This document shows, piece after piece, positions 27,484 through 36,940 of a stretch of 52,856 nt of DNA (positions are counted from its first letter, which is position 1; the number at the start of each line of letters is the position of its first letter). Below the pieces are notes generated by a model, which searched no databases, had not been told where the DNA came from, and worked only from the letters and a program-made list of their open reading frames with translations. The DNA lies in contig NZ_JACRMG010000024.1 in assembly GCF_016219575.1 (NCBI RefSeq), positions 1 to 52,856 on the forward strand, written 5' to 3'. The translations under genes and the position numbers were made by a program. Origin of the DNA: Bradyrhizobium sp. (lineage in GTDB: Bacteria > Pseudomonadota > Alphaproteobacteria > Rhizobiales > Xanthobacteraceae).

Positions 27484-28845
27484 TCACCGCTTCGCGCTCG
27501 CAAGCACGCGATCGACCATTTCGGGCGCGAGCCCGAGATAGTTTTCCGGCGACGTGAGGCGATCGATGGTCGCGCGGTCGATCCGCGCGGCAACGCGCAG
27601 ATCGGCGGAGAGCGCATCGGCCAAGGTCATGCCCCTGTCATTGGCGAGGCGGCAGGCGTCGTAGACGACGTCATGCGCCTCCTGCCGGCCGATCGCGGGC
27701 GCAAGCCCCATCATCACCGCTTCCGCCACGATGAGGCCGCGGCTGATGCCGAGATTGGCGGCCATCCTGTCGGTGTCCACGACCAGGCCGCCGAGGGCGA
27801 ACTTCGCCTGATGCAGCGCGCCCGCCGTGAGCACGAAGCTCTCCGGGATCGCCATCCATTCGGCATGCCAGGGGCCGGTGGCGCGCTCGAAATCCTGCAC
27901 CATCGCATCGAGCATCAGCCCGGCATGCTGGCGCACGCCCTTGGCGGCGGCCAGCATCAGCTCGGAGGAAATCGGGTTGCGCTTCTGCGGCATGGTGGAG
28001 GACGCGCCGCGTCCTTTCACGAACGGCTCGTAGACCTCGGCGAATTCGGTCGAGGCCATCAGCATGATGTCGAGCGCGATCTTGCCGAGCGAACCGGTGA
28101 CAAGCGCAAGGAAATTGACGGCTTCCGCAAGGCCGTCGCGCGCGACATGCCAGGTGGCGGCGGGCACGCCGAGGCCAAGCTCCTCGCACAGCGCGCGTTG
28201 CACCTCGAACCCCTTGTCGCCGAGCGAAGCGAGCGTGCCGGCCGCGCCCGCGAACTGGCCGACCAGCACGCGCGGCTTCAATTGTTGGAGGCGCCCGGCA
28301 TGGCGGTCGAACATCGCGAGCCAGATCGCGGTCTTGTAGCCGAAGGTGACGGGCAGTGCCTGCTGCAGATGAGTGCGCCCGGCCATCGGCGTGTCGCGGT
28401 AACGCTTCGAGAGCCCGACGAGGATGTCGCGCAGCACCGCGATGTCGGCTTCGATCAGCTGCAGCGCGGCGCGGATCTGCAGCACCACGGCGGTGTCCAT
28501 GATGTCCTGCGTGGTGGCGCCCCAATGCACGTAGCGCCCGGCCTCGCCGCATTGCTTCACCATCTGGTGCACCAGCGGCAGGATGGGGTAGCCGACCACG
28601 TCGGTCTCCCGGCGCAGCAGGTCGAAATCGAACGCGGAAACATCGGTGCGCCGCGCAATCTCTTCGGCGGCCTCTGCCGGAATCACGCCGCAGCGCGCCT
28701 CGGCCTTCGCGAGCGCGATCTCGACCTCGGCATATCGGGAGACGAGCGCGAGATCGGAAAACACCTCACGCATCGCCGGCGTGCCGAAGGCGTCGCGGAA
28801 CAGGATGGAATCGAGGACGGTGGTCGAAGCCGGATAAGCGGGCAT
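27484..28845 (-). CDS. Fumarase/aspartase-superfamily lyase, PcaB-like (3-carboxy-cis,cis-muconate cycloisomerase family)
   Basis: A 453-residue protein with the superfamily signature GASSTMPQKRNP and the HWGATTQD segment that carries a catalytic residue in adenylosuccinate lyase / PcaB relatives. The start at 28845 follows GGGGA; the longer open frame upstream runs into repeat DNA and is not real. Length and start (LFRDAFGTPAMREVFSDLALV) fit PcaB-like proteins, which act in protocatechuate breakdown. No other pca gene is near, so a different substrate is possible. A dispersed repeat lies just upstream. Confidence 0.82.
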   Translation of the reverse strand: MPAYPASTTVLDSILFRDAFGTPAMREVFSDLALVSRYAEVEIALAKAEARCGVIPAEAAEEIARRTDVSAFDFDLLRRETDVVGYPILPLVHQMVKQCGEAGRYVHWGATTQDIMDTAVVLQIRAALQLIEADIAVLRDILVGLSKRYRDTPMAGRTHLQQALPVTFGYKTAIWLAMFDRHAGRLQQLKPRVLVGQFAGAAGTLASLGDKGFEVQRALCEELGLGVPAATWHVARDGLAEAVNFLALVTGSLGKIALDIMLMASTEFAEVYEPFVKGRGASSTMPQKRNPISSELMLAAAKGVRQHAGLMLDAMVQDFERATGPWHAEWMAIPESFVLTAGALHQAKFALGGLVVDTDRMAANLGISRGLIVAEAVMMGLAPAIGRQEAHDVVYDACRLANDRGMTLADALSADLRVAARIDRATIDRLTSPENYLGLAPEMVDRVLASAKR

Positions 28846-28964
28846 GGGATTTCCCCGGGAGGTGTCATGACTGCCTGCATGATGCACCGGCGCACGATTT
28901 CGACGCCAGCCGGGACCCGCCTGATACGGCGCGCGAATATGCATTGCCGCGGCGCGTTTTCGCC

Positions 28965-29390
28965 CGGGTTGTGCCATCTCGTTGGCCCTCTCTCCGACTG
29001 AGGGCGCAGGGAAAGCCGGGTGCCGGCGGCACCCGCATCGCCGTGTGCGATCTGTAGCGAAAGAAAATGCACACGGGTTTGACAGGTACAGCCGAGACAT
29101 CCCGGCTTTCCCCGCGCAATGGCTCTACGGCTTATGTCGCGCTCTCCCCGGGGAACGGCCTTTCTTGCCCCCGTTGCAGGCGGAAAGACTCCCCGCCAGC
29201 GTAGCGCCAGGGTCGCGGCGCCAGGACCACACGATTTCACCGTACGCTGCCGCGTTTCGTCTGGCAGGAATGATCCCGCCTGACGCCGCAGCGTCCATCG
29301 CAACCCGCGCCAACGTTCGTGACGACCGCGAAGCGTCCCCTCATGGTGGCGCGGGCTGGGAGAGGTTATGGACCTGATTTGGGTATTCTG
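28965..29390. repeat. Long dispersed intergenic repeat (Bradyrhizobium-type)
   Basis: From about CTCTCCGACTGAGGGCGCAG (28989) to GGTTATGGACCTGATTTGGG (29375) I recognise, from memory, a repeat of about 400 nt scattered in Bradyrhizobium and related genomes. Its internal landmarks are GACATCCCGGCTTTCCC, GCTCTCCCCGGGGAACGG and CCAGGACCACACGATTTCACCG. It produces spurious Arg/Cys-rich open frames on both strands. Boundaries are approximate and the copy number cannot be counted here. Confidence 0.6.
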
Positions 29391-29752
29391 AAAAGGAGAA
29401 TATTTTTCATTCGAGGGCTTGACATCGATTCCGTAAAACGGAACCGGTGATTTGCCCGTCGTTCCGGATTTGCAACACCCGGGACTCGCGCCCGGCGCTC
29501 CTGATTTCGTCCGGTCAAGCCGCGCATCCCGGGCGTGCATGATTTCAGGGGCCGCAATCCGTGAATGGCGTGCACTGCAACGGAACGTTGCGAACGGGCA
29601 ACACACACACCGAAATACCACTCTCCTCCGTCCCCGCCTCCCCTTACTTCCTTGATTTGCAACTCACGGGGGCAGTGAATCGACCTGCAATCAGTCGTCA
29701 CGGAAGAATGACGACCCGCAACAGGCCATGCGAACCAGACGGGGGCAATCCA
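29391..29752. promoter_or_regulatory. Upstream region of the barrel gene with a palindrome behind a -35-like TTGACA
   Basis: No gene seen. TTGACA at 29419-29424 is followed by a 15-bp inverted repeat, TTCCGT-AAA-ACGGAA (29429-29443), which could be an operator. No good -10 matches it, so the assignment is tentative. Confidence 0.3.
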
Positions 29753-30883
29753 ATGGGTATCGTGCAAAGCATTCTTCGCGGCGGAGCAGCCGCCTTGGTC
29801 GTCATTCTCGCAGCATCTGCGGCGTTCGCACAGGCGCCGGCGGTCGCGCCGTGCGGGCCGGCCGGCTCGGTCGGTCTCTCCTCGGCGACGGGCCTACTGG
29901 CGACGCTCAATACGGTCAACACGGCCTTTCTGACCCAGACCAATGCTTTTGTCGCCGGCCAGCCGAGCGCACCGGACCAGCCCGGCGGCGGAGTCTGGGG
30001 CCGCGCCATCACCGGAGAGGTCACCCTGAACGGCTCAGCCACGGTCACCTTCGTGACTCCGCCTTCGGCGCCCACGCCCTGCACCAGCCGGTTCGCCGAG
30101 CGGTATGTCGGCTTTCAAATCGGCGGCGACATTGCCAGGTTGAACGTGGACGGCACCGATTTCCACTTCGGAGTGACCGGCGGCTATATCAACGCGACCG
30201 GCCGCGAGATCAACGGCTTCGCCACCGGTGGATTCGACGTTCCCTTCGTCGGCGGCTACGCAGCTGTCATCCGCGGCGGCTTTTTTGCCGATGTAATGGT
30301 CCGCTACGATCAGTATCGCTTCACCGGCACGCAGAATCAGGTCGGCCTCTTCAGCAAGGTCGACGGACACGCCTACTCGGTGAGCGGGTCGGCCGGCTAT
30401 CACTATTCCCTGGGCGGATGGTTCATTGAGCCGTCGGCCGCCGTCATCTGGTCCCGCTTCAGCATCGATCCGATCCCGTTCGCCGGCAATGCGATCTTCA
30501 ACGTGCCTGCCGGCAACCTGTTCGTGAACGACATCGACACGCTGCTCGGGCGGGCTGGCGTCCGCGTCGGGTTCAACCAGCAATTCGCGAACATGAACTA
30601 CCAACCCTTCATAGCGCTGAGCGTGTGGCACGAATTCGCCGACAATTCGCAGCTTCGGGCGGTCACGCTGGCGGGCCCGACGATCTTCAACCTCAGCGCC
30701 GATCGCGTCGGAACCTACGGCCAATACGGCGTGGGCATTTCCGGCAGCACGCTGGATTCGCAATGGGTCGGCTACGCTCGCGCCGACTACAGGAAGGGCG
30801 ACAATATCGAGGCTTGGGGACTCAATGCCGGCCTGCGCTACCAGTTTCCGGTAGCAAAACCGGTGCTGGTGACCAAGGGCTGA
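29753..30883 (+). CDS. Outer-membrane autotransporter-type beta-barrel protein
   Basis: A 376-residue protein. The ATG at 29753 follows GGGGGC and opens a signal peptide (to about residue 26, SAAFAQAP); longer in-frame starts add unlikely leader sequence. From about residue 75 on there are alternating amphipathic strands rich in Gly, Tyr and Phe (VGFQIGGDIARLNV, FHFGVTGGYINATG, GYHYSLGGWFIEPSAAVIWS), as in the autotransporter barrel domain. The final segment, GLNAGLRYQF, resembles a barrel-closing strand, but an 8-residue tail (PVAKPVLVTKG region) follows it. There is only a short stretch before the barrel, so no large passenger. Function unknown. Confidence 0.7.
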   Translation: MGIVQSILRGGAAALVVILAASAAFAQAPAVAPCGPAGSVGLSSATGLLATLNTVNTAFLTQTNAFVAGQPSAPDQPGGGVWGRAITGEVTLNGSATVTFVTPPSAPTPCTSRFAERYVGFQIGGDIARLNVDGTDFHFGVTGGYINATGREINGFATGGFDVPFVGGYAAVIRGGFFADVMVRYDQYRFTGTQNQVGLFSKVDGHAYSVSGSAGYHYSLGGWFIEPSAAVIWSRFSIDPIPFAGNAIFNVPAGNLFVNDIDTLLGRAGVRVGFNQQFANMNYQPFIALSVWHEFADNSQLRAVTLAGPTIFNLSADRVGTYGQYGVGISGSTLDSQWVGYARADYRKGDNIEAWGLNAGLRYQFPVAKPVLVTKG

Positions 30884-30984
30884 TCGCGTCTTTCGAAAAT
30901 GAAAGGTCTCCGGTCTTCGGGCCGCGACGGGTCGCTGCTACACTTGGCCAGCCCCGCCGTTCGCCGATGCATCAGGAGACGCCC

Positions 30985-32163
30985 ATGTCCGATCCGCACC
31001 GCCGCGAGTTCCTCACCGCCGCCGCCGGCATCGCCACGCTGGCGACGCTGAGCGGATCGCAGCAGGCGGTGGCGGGCGATCCTTCCTTCATGAACAACGT
31101 CCCAGATCCCGCGCTGGCAGAGAAGGAACTGCCGACTTTCAAGTTCGCGCTGGAGAAATCGCAAGGCAAGGTGATCGGCAACAGCTTCGGCAAGGAAGCG
31201 ACCGTCACCCAGCTGCCGATCTCCAAGGGCATTGCCGGCGTCTCCATGAAGCTCGAGCCCGGCGCGATGCGCGAGCTGCACTGGCACGCCACCGCCGCGG
31301 AATGGGCGTTCGTGCTGGAGGGGCGCGTGCGCACCACGGTGATCGACCCGCAAGGAGCCTCGGAGACCAATGATTTCGACCCCGGCAACGTCTGGTATTT
31401 TCCGCGCGGCCACGGCCACATGCTGCAATGCCTGGGCGAGCGGCCCTGCCACTTCATCCTGATCTTCGACAACCGCTATTTCTCCGAGTTCGGCACCTTC
31501 TCGATCACCGACTGGATCGGGCACACGCCAAAGCCGCTGCTGGCCAAGAACTTCGGCCTGCCGGAATCCGTATTCGACTCCTTTCCGAAGGAGGAGGTGT
31601 ATTTTGCCCGCGGCAAAATTCCTCCCGCTGAACCATCGACGCCCCTGCAGGGCTGGAAGCTGCCGCCCGAGACGCACAAATATCGCCTGCTGTCGCAGCA
31701 GCCGACCGCTACCTTCGACGGCGGCCGCGAATGGCGCGTCGACTCCAGCCGCTTCCCGATCTCCAGGACCGTGACCGGCGTGGTGCTCGACCTCGATCCC
31801 GGCGCGCTTCGCACGCTGCACTGGCATCCGAATGCGGACGAATGGCAATACGTCATCGACGGCCAGGTGAGCGTGACGCTGTTCGGCTCGCACGGCCGCT
31901 TCCGCACCGAGCAACTGGACAAGGGCGACGTCGGCTATATCCCGCAGGGCTACGGACACTCGATCGAGAACACCGGCAACACGCGCGCGCGGATCCTGAT
32001 CGGCTTCAACAGCGGGATCTACGAAAGCATCGACCTCACGCAATGGATCGCGGGAAATCCCGCCGACGTGCTCGCCACCAACTTTGGCCAGACCGCGGAG
32101 CTGGTGCAGAAGTTTCCGCACCGCGACGTGTTCGTCGCGGGCAAGAGCGGGTCGGGGAAGTAG
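30985..32163 (+). CDS. Bicupin of the oxalate decarboxylase family, Tat-exported
   Basis: A 392-residue protein, start at 30985 after AGGAGA. The N-terminus RREFLTAAAG is a twin-arginine signal. Two cupin domains each have Mn ligands: HWHATAAEW (His99, His101, Glu106) with His145 in RGHGHM, and HWHPNADEW (His279, His281, Glu286) with the QGYGHS histidine. The N-terminal domain carries the lid segment SEFG (167-170) where Bacillus OxdC has SENS; the Glu proton donor is kept but the next two residues differ. Known chemistry for the family is oxalate to formate and CO2, or oxidation in lid variants. It converges with the rhodanese gene, leaving a 1-nt gap. Confidence 0.88.
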   Translation: MSDPHRREFLTAAAGIATLATLSGSQQAVAGDPSFMNNVPDPALAEKELPTFKFALEKSQGKVIGNSFGKEATVTQLPISKGIAGVSMKLEPGAMRELHWHATAAEWAFVLEGRVRTTVIDPQGASETNDFDPGNVWYFPRGHGHMLQCLGERPCHFILIFDNRYFSEFGTFSITDWIGHTPKPLLAKNFGLPESVFDSFPKEEVYFARGKIPPAEPSTPLQGWKLPPETHKYRLLSQQPTATFDGGREWRVDSSRFPISRTVTGVVLDLDPGALRTLHWHPNADEWQYVIDGQVSVTLFGSHGRFRTEQLDKGDVGYIPQGYGHSIENTGNTRARILIGFNSGIYESIDLTQWIAGNPADVLATNFGQTAELVQKFPHRDVFVAGKSGSGK

Positions 32164-32164
32164 G

Positions 32165-33415
32165 TCAAATCACGAAGAAGCCATGCGTGCCGTCGCGGCG
32201 CAATTGCTCGACGAGGCCGAATTCCCAATCGAGATAGGCCTGCATCTTCTCTGCCGAGACGTCCGTGCCCTCGTAAGGCCTGCGATAGCGCTGCGCCGGA
32301 TCGGGCTTCGGAACCATTGCGGGCGCGCCCGTCTCCAGCGAGCCGTCATAGCCGCCGTCGAGGACGTAGACCTCCCAACTCATCTGCGCGAGCCAGGATG
32401 CGGTCATGTCGGCGCGGATGCCCTTGTCGTCGGTCAGCACGATGCGCGCGCCGCGCACGGGTGCGGCCATGTCGATCTCCTGCACCAATTGCCCGCCGGC
32501 ATAGTGGCGAAAACCCTTGAGGTGGCCGGCGGCATATTCCTCGGCGTCGCGGACGTCGAAGCGATACAGCGTGCGGCCGGCTTGCGCCTCGAGCGCGGCG
32601 AAATCCGGCGCGCCGAGGCGGCGGACACCGGCACGATAGGCGACGTCGCGGGCGTTGTTCGCTGCGCCGTCGAAGGTGCCGATCGCGCCGCGACGGTTGG
32701 CGCCGTGCTCGAGCGTGTGCCTGGCCAGCGTCCAGCCGATGGTGCCGTTGCGCAGCGCCACCACCTTGTTGGGCACGCCGGCATTGATCAGCGACTGCGT
32801 GCCGATGATCGAGCGGGTCCGGCCGGCGCAGTTCACCACGATCGTGGTGGCGGGATCTGGCGCGGCCTTCGCGGCGCGCAGCACGAGCTCGGCGCCGGGC
32901 ACGCTGACCGAGCCCGGGATGTTCATGGTGGCGTATTCGTCGAAGCGGCGGACGTCGAGGATCGCGATGTCGGCGCCGGAAGAGATCAGCGCGGCGACAT
33001 CTTCCGCGGGCAGCGAAGGTGTGTGACGGCGGGACTCCACCAGCTCGCCAAAGGCCTTGGCGTAGGAATTGACGTCCTGGAACAGCTCGTAGCCGGAAGC
33101 CGCCCAGGCTTTCAGCCCGCCCGCGAGCTCGCGGACGTTGACGTAGCCGAGCCTTGCCAGGCTTTCGCGCGCCGCGCTGACAAGGCCCTCGCCATTGTCG
33201 TACACGACGATCGGGACATCCTTGCGCGGCAGGCGCGCTTCCGCCTCCAGCGCGATGCGGCCGGCTGTCATGTTGGCGGCGAACAGCGGATGGCCGGTGG
33301 CGAACTCCGCCTCATGTCGGAGATCGAGCAGCGCGATCTCCTCGCGCAGCAGCAGGGCTGTCCTGACTCCAGCTGGCGTGATTTCACTTGGCGTTGCGGA
33401 AGGAAGGATCATCAT
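32165..33415 (-). CDS. Triple-rhodanese-domain sulfurtransferase
   Basis: A 416-residue protein with three rhodanese modules, at about 1-115, 130-235 and 265-380. Only the middle module has the catalytic cysteine (Cys196 in VVNCAGRTR). In the first, the active loop reads VYDNGEG (Asn/Gly at the Cys site); in the third, LTDDKGIR. Each module keeps the DVR / D-R and G-x-L...W-x-x-G-type structural motifs. Such proteins move sulfane sulfur from thiosulfate or persulfide donors. Start chosen at the first of two ATGs (33415 or 33412). The longer open frame to 34123 is the shadow of the gene on the other strand. Confidence 0.8.
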   Translation of the reverse strand: MMILPSATPSEITPAGVRTALLLREEIALLDLRHEAEFATGHPLFAANMTAGRIALEAEARLPRKDVPIVVYDNGEGLVSAARESLARLGYVNVRELAGGLKAWAASGYELFQDVNSYAKAFGELVESRRHTPSLPAEDVAALISSGADIAILDVRRFDEYATMNIPGSVSVPGAELVLRAAKAAPDPATTIVVNCAGRTRSIIGTQSLINAGVPNKVVALRNGTIGWTLARHTLEHGANRRGAIGTFDGAANNARDVAYRAGVRRLGAPDFAALEAQAGRTLYRFDVRDAEEYAAGHLKGFRHYAGGQLVQEIDMAAPVRGARIVLTDDKGIRADMTASWLAQMSWEVYVLDGGYDGSLETGAPAMVPKPDPAQRYRRPYEGTDVSAEKMQAYLDWEFGLVEQLRRDGTHGFFVI

Positions 33416-33610
33416 GCGGCAATGGACGGACGCGGGTGCGCAGATGTAGCATTCGTCCCGGCCGTTGCAAGGCCACAGGGCCGGAACGCGAGACGTGGCA
33501 ATCTCGCAACATAACGAAATCGCGACTTCCAATTGATCTGCGAAACCGGATTCAATGGCTGCAGAATGCCGGCGAGACGACGGGATGACCTCGAGGGAGG
33601 AACCGGTTCG

Positions 33611-34051
33611 ATGATGGCAGGGATGGCCAGATCGTTTCGTCCGCTTCGCGCTGCCGTCGCCGGCCTGGTGCTCGCCGCGGCGCCGGCGGGCGCCACCACC
33701 GATTCCATTCCATGCGACGCGTCGCTGCAGGCCAGGCAAGTGGCGCAGTTGCTGTTCGGCCGCAATGTCGAGGACCGGATCCGGGTCAGCGAGGCCGACT
33801 GGAGCGATTTCGTCGCGCGCGAGGTTTCGCCGCGGTTTCCCGACGGCTTCACCGTCATCGATTCGACCGGACAATGGCGCGATGCGCGGCGCGGCAGCAT
33901 TCTGCACGAGGCGAGCAAGCTGATCGAGATCGTGCTGCCCGGCGGCGGCGACGACAGAGTAAAGATCGATGCCATCGCCGAGGCCTACAAGCGAAGATTC
34001 GAGCAGCAATCGGTGGGGCTGATCATCGGCCCCGCATGCGTGCGATTCTAG
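33611..34051 (+). CDS. Exported DUF3574-like protein
   Basis: A 146-residue protein with a signal peptide (RPLRAAVAGLVLAAAPAGA). The conserved core LLFGRN...VSEADWSDFVAREVSPRFPDGFTVIDSTGQWRD is the DUF3574 pattern. GGGAGGAA lies upstream of the ATG pair at 33611/33614. The function of the family is not established. It stands alone between two minus- and plus-strand genes. Confidence 0.7.
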   Translation: MMAGMARSFRPLRAAVAGLVLAAAPAGATTDSIPCDASLQARQVAQLLFGRNVEDRIRVSEADWSDFVAREVSPRFPDGFTVIDSTGQWRDARRGSILHEASKLIEIVLPGGGDDRVKIDAIAEAYKRRFEQQSVGLIIGPACVRF

Positions 34052-34167
34052 GTGGACGCGGGCCGGAACGGCCTTCACCGCATGGTACCCACCATCAGAA
34101 CCGTCTTTCCGTCCCGCATGCAAGCAAGTAGCGTGACGCCAATTCGCACGAGAAGGAGGAGACAGAA

Positions 34168-35181
34168 TTGAAAGCCTTTGAGTTGCAGGGACCCGGTGGA
34201 ATCGATGCGATGAACCTGGTCGAGAAGCCGGTCCCGGTGCCCGGCCCCGGCCAGGTGCTGGTGAAGCTGAAGGCTGCGACGATCAATTATCGCGACCTCT
34301 TGACCGTGAAGGGCGGCTACGGTTCGCGGCAGAAATTTCCGCTGGTACCTTTGTCCGACGGCGCGGGCACGGTGGCAAGCGCAGGCGCCGGTGTCGCAGG
34401 GTTCAAGCCGGGCGACCGCGTGACCGGCAGCTTCTTCGAGGGCTGGCTCGGCGGCGAGCCGAGCGAGGCGAAGATGCGCTCCAATCTCGGCGGCGCGCTC
34501 GACGGCGTGCTGTGCGAATATCGCGTCTGGCCCGCGGCGGCGCTGGTGCGCACGCCGGATCATCTCAGCGACGTCGAGGCGGCATCGCTGCCCTGCGCTG
34601 GCCTCACGGCATGGAGCGCGGTGGTGAAGCTAGGCAACATCCGGCCGGGGCAGACCGTGCTGACCCAGGGCACCGGCGGAGTTTCGATCTTTGCGCTGCA
34701 GTTTGCGAAGATGAGCGGCGCGCGGGTGATCGCGACGTCATCGAGCGAGGCCAAGATCGAAAAGCTCAGGCAACTCGGGGCCGACGTCACCATCAACTAC
34801 AAGACCGCGCCGGAATGGGGCAAGCTGGTGCGGCAGGAGACCGGCCACGGCGTCGACCTCGTCGTGGAAGTCGGCGGCGTCGGCACGCTCAACGAGTCGA
34901 TCCGCGCGACGAAGATCGGCGGCAGCATCGCCTTCATCGGCGTGCTCGCCGGTCGGCCCGACCAGGAGTCGCGCCTGCCGCTGATGGTGATGCAGCAGCA
35001 GCGGCTGCAGGGCGTGACGGTCGGTTCGGTGGAAGACCTGCAGGCCATGGCGGACGCGATTGCCGTCAACCGCATGAAGCCGGTGGTGGACAAGGTGTTT
35101 GCATTCACCGATGCCAAGGCGGCCTTCGCCCACATGGCGAGCGGCGCGCATTTCGGCAAGGTGGCAATCGCGATCGGATGA
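34168..35181 (+). CDS. Zinc-independent MDR oxidoreductase (quinone oxidoreductase / alcohol dehydrogenase-like)
   Basis: A 337-residue NAD(P)-dependent oxidoreductase. It starts at TTG (34168), supported by a strong AAGGAGGAGA 5-8 nt upstream. The medium-chain fold shows NYRDLLTVKG and PLSDGAGTV in the catalytic domain, the nucleotide-binding TQGTGGVSIFALQFAK, and ATSSSEAKIEKLRQLGAD. The four structural-zinc cysteines are absent, which fits the quinone-oxidoreductase branch. It is convergent with the TPP enzyme gene (17-nt gap). Substrate unknown. Confidence 0.82.
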   Translation: MKAFELQGPGGIDAMNLVEKPVPVPGPGQVLVKLKAATINYRDLLTVKGGYGSRQKFPLVPLSDGAGTVASAGAGVAGFKPGDRVTGSFFEGWLGGEPSEAKMRSNLGGALDGVLCEYRVWPAAALVRTPDHLSDVEAASLPCAGLTAWSAVVKLGNIRPGQTVLTQGTGGVSIFALQFAKMSGARVIATSSSEAKIEKLRQLGADVTINYKTAPEWGKLVRQETGHGVDLVVEVGGVGTLNESIRATKIGGSIAFIGVLAGRPDQESRLPLMVMQQQRLQGVTVGSVEDLQAMADAIAVNRMKPVVDKVFAFTDAKAAFAHMASGAHFGKVAIAIG

Positions 35182-35198
35182 ACGGCACCCGATCGCGT

Positions 35199-36932
35199 TC
35201 AGCCGACAACGTGGCGGACCGCCGCACGGGTCAGGAAGCGGAGCTTCTCGTTGAGCGGGAAGCGGCCGAAATTGGTCTTCACCGTTCCCAGCGTAAAGGC
35301 CGTGCGCTTTGAGTAGTCGATGCGCACGGCGACGATGACGGGCTGGCCGCGGCCCGCAATCGCGCGGGCTTGCGCGATGACGCCCGATATCGCGGCGTTG
35401 TCGTTCATCGGCAGGAAGGCCGCGCCGGTCGCCAGCGCCACGCCCTCGATGTTGAGTTTTCCAAGCTGCGTGCACGGCTTGCGTCCGTAGGGAATGGACT
35501 GCGCCTGGGCAATCTGGGCGAGTTCGCCGTCATTGAACACGTAATAGATCACGCCGAGACCGTTGCTGGCGGCGGTGAGGATCTCCATGCAGGTCATCAT
35601 GAAGGCGCCGTCGCCGACGATCGCCTGCACGCTGCGGTCCGGAAAGGCGAGCTTGGCGCCGATTGCCGCGGGCACCGCATAGCCCATGCAGTTGAAATCG
35701 GTCGGCAGGATCACGCTTTTCGGCGCGTGGATCGGCATCAGCTCCGCGGTGAGGAAGGTGTGGTTGCCGTCGTCGACGGCGAGGATGCCGTCGTCCGGCG
35801 TCGCGCGGCGCAGTTCGTCGAAGAAGCGCGCAGGATTGACGATGCCGGCGGCATCGTGGCGGTACCAGCTCTCGCGATAGGCGGCCTTGTCGCGCGCGAT
35901 CTGCTCGCGCAGGGCAGACGATGCCGGCCGCCGCGGCCCACGAGCCTCCAGCGCGGCCGACAGCTGCTTCAGCGCCGCTCCCGCATCGCCCGCGATGCCG
36001 ACCCTGGCCGGATAGTTGGCGCCGATGGCGTTCGGATTGATGTCGATATGGATCAAATTCTCCGGCACAGCGGCGCCGTAACTGCCGGTGGCGATCTCGG
36101 CAAACCGCGTCCCGATCGCCAGGATGCAATCGCAATCCCTGAACGCGTTCTGCGCGGCCGGTACTGCCGACGCGCCGAAGCCGAAGCCTGCATGCAGCGG
36201 ATGGTTGCCGGGAAATACCGACAGGCCCTGCAAGGTGGTGGCGACCGGCGCCTCCAGCCATTCCGCGATACGCACCAGCTCGGCTGTCGCATCCCGCGCG
36301 CCCCAGCCGGTGAAGATGCAGGGACGTTCGGCCGCCGCCAGCAATTCGGCGGCGCGGGCGATCTCGGTTGCCGCCTCGACGCGCGGCGCCGCCGGCGGCT
36401 GGAATGCCGGCAGTTCGCCGATCTCGTCGGTCAGCAAGAGGATATTGACCGGCAGCTCGACGTACACCGGGCCGGGCTCGCCGGAGACCGCGATCTCATA
36501 GGCCTTGAACAGCGTCGGCACGACGTCCTCGTGCCGCTCGACGCGAAACGTCGCCTTGGTCAGGCCGCCCATGAAGCGATGGGTGTCCATCTGGTGCAGC
36601 TGGTAGCGATGCGGCGTATCGGTGCGCGGGCCGCCCGACAGCACCAGCATCGGCACGCCGTCGAGAAAGGCTTCGCCGATTCCGCTTGCGGCATGGGTCA
36701 GGCCCGCGGCCGGCACCACGGTCAGCACGCCGATCGAATCCGACAGCCGGCCGATGGCGTCGGCCATGAACGAAGCGCCGCCCTCATGGGTGACCAGCAC
36801 CTGGCTGATGCGGTTGGAATTATTCAGGGCATCGTACAGCTCGGTCGTGTGCACGCCGGGAATGCCGAAGGTGAAACGCGCGCCGATCTGCTCCAGCGCG
36901 TAGACCGTCAGCCAGGCTCCGGTTCTCTTCAT
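35199..36932 (-). CDS. Thiamine-diphosphate enzyme of the acetolactate synthase-like family
   Basis: A 577-residue enzyme. The start at 36932 follows GAGGA by 6 nt. The N-terminal PYR domain has the catalytic Glu in VTHEGGASFMADA, the central domain binds nucleotide-like ligands, and the C-terminal PP domain has GDGAFMMTCMEILTAASNG...FNDGEL, the Mg/ThDP motif. No regulatory small subunit (ilvH) is near, so it is probably not biosynthetic acetolactate synthase; benzoylformate- or oxalyl-CoA-decarboxylase-like roles are possible. It is encoded 8 nt after a FAD dehydrogenase gene in the same transcript, suggesting joint action. Confidence 0.82.
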   Translation of the reverse strand: MKRTGAWLTVYALEQIGARFTFGIPGVHTTELYDALNNSNRISQVLVTHEGGASFMADAIGRLSDSIGVLTVVPAAGLTHAASGIGEAFLDGVPMLVLSGGPRTDTPHRYQLHQMDTHRFMGGLTKATFRVERHEDVVPTLFKAYEIAVSGEPGPVYVELPVNILLLTDEIGELPAFQPPAAPRVEAATEIARAAELLAAAERPCIFTGWGARDATAELVRIAEWLEAPVATTLQGLSVFPGNHPLHAGFGFGASAVPAAQNAFRDCDCILAIGTRFAEIATGSYGAAVPENLIHIDINPNAIGANYPARVGIAGDAGAALKQLSAALEARGPRRPASSALREQIARDKAAYRESWYRHDAAGIVNPARFFDELRRATPDDGILAVDDGNHTFLTAELMPIHAPKSVILPTDFNCMGYAVPAAIGAKLAFPDRSVQAIVGDGAFMMTCMEILTAASNGLGVIYYVFNDGELAQIAQAQSIPYGRKPCTQLGKLNIEGVALATGAAFLPMNDNAAISGVIAQARAIAGRGQPVIVAVRIDYSKRTAFTLGTVKTNFGRFPLNEKLRFLTRAAVRHVVG

Positions 36933-36940
36933 GTGTATCC

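Noticed and set aside
28683..29621. Putative minus- and plus-strand proteins within 28846-29400
   Set aside because: These come from the dispersed repeat; no ribosome-binding sites or families, and composition is typical of spurious repeat-encoded proteins.
35199..36932. Biosynthetic acetolactate synthase (ilvB)
   Set aside because: No regulatory subunit gene is adjacent and the partner is a FAD dehydrogenase, so a catabolic role is more likely.
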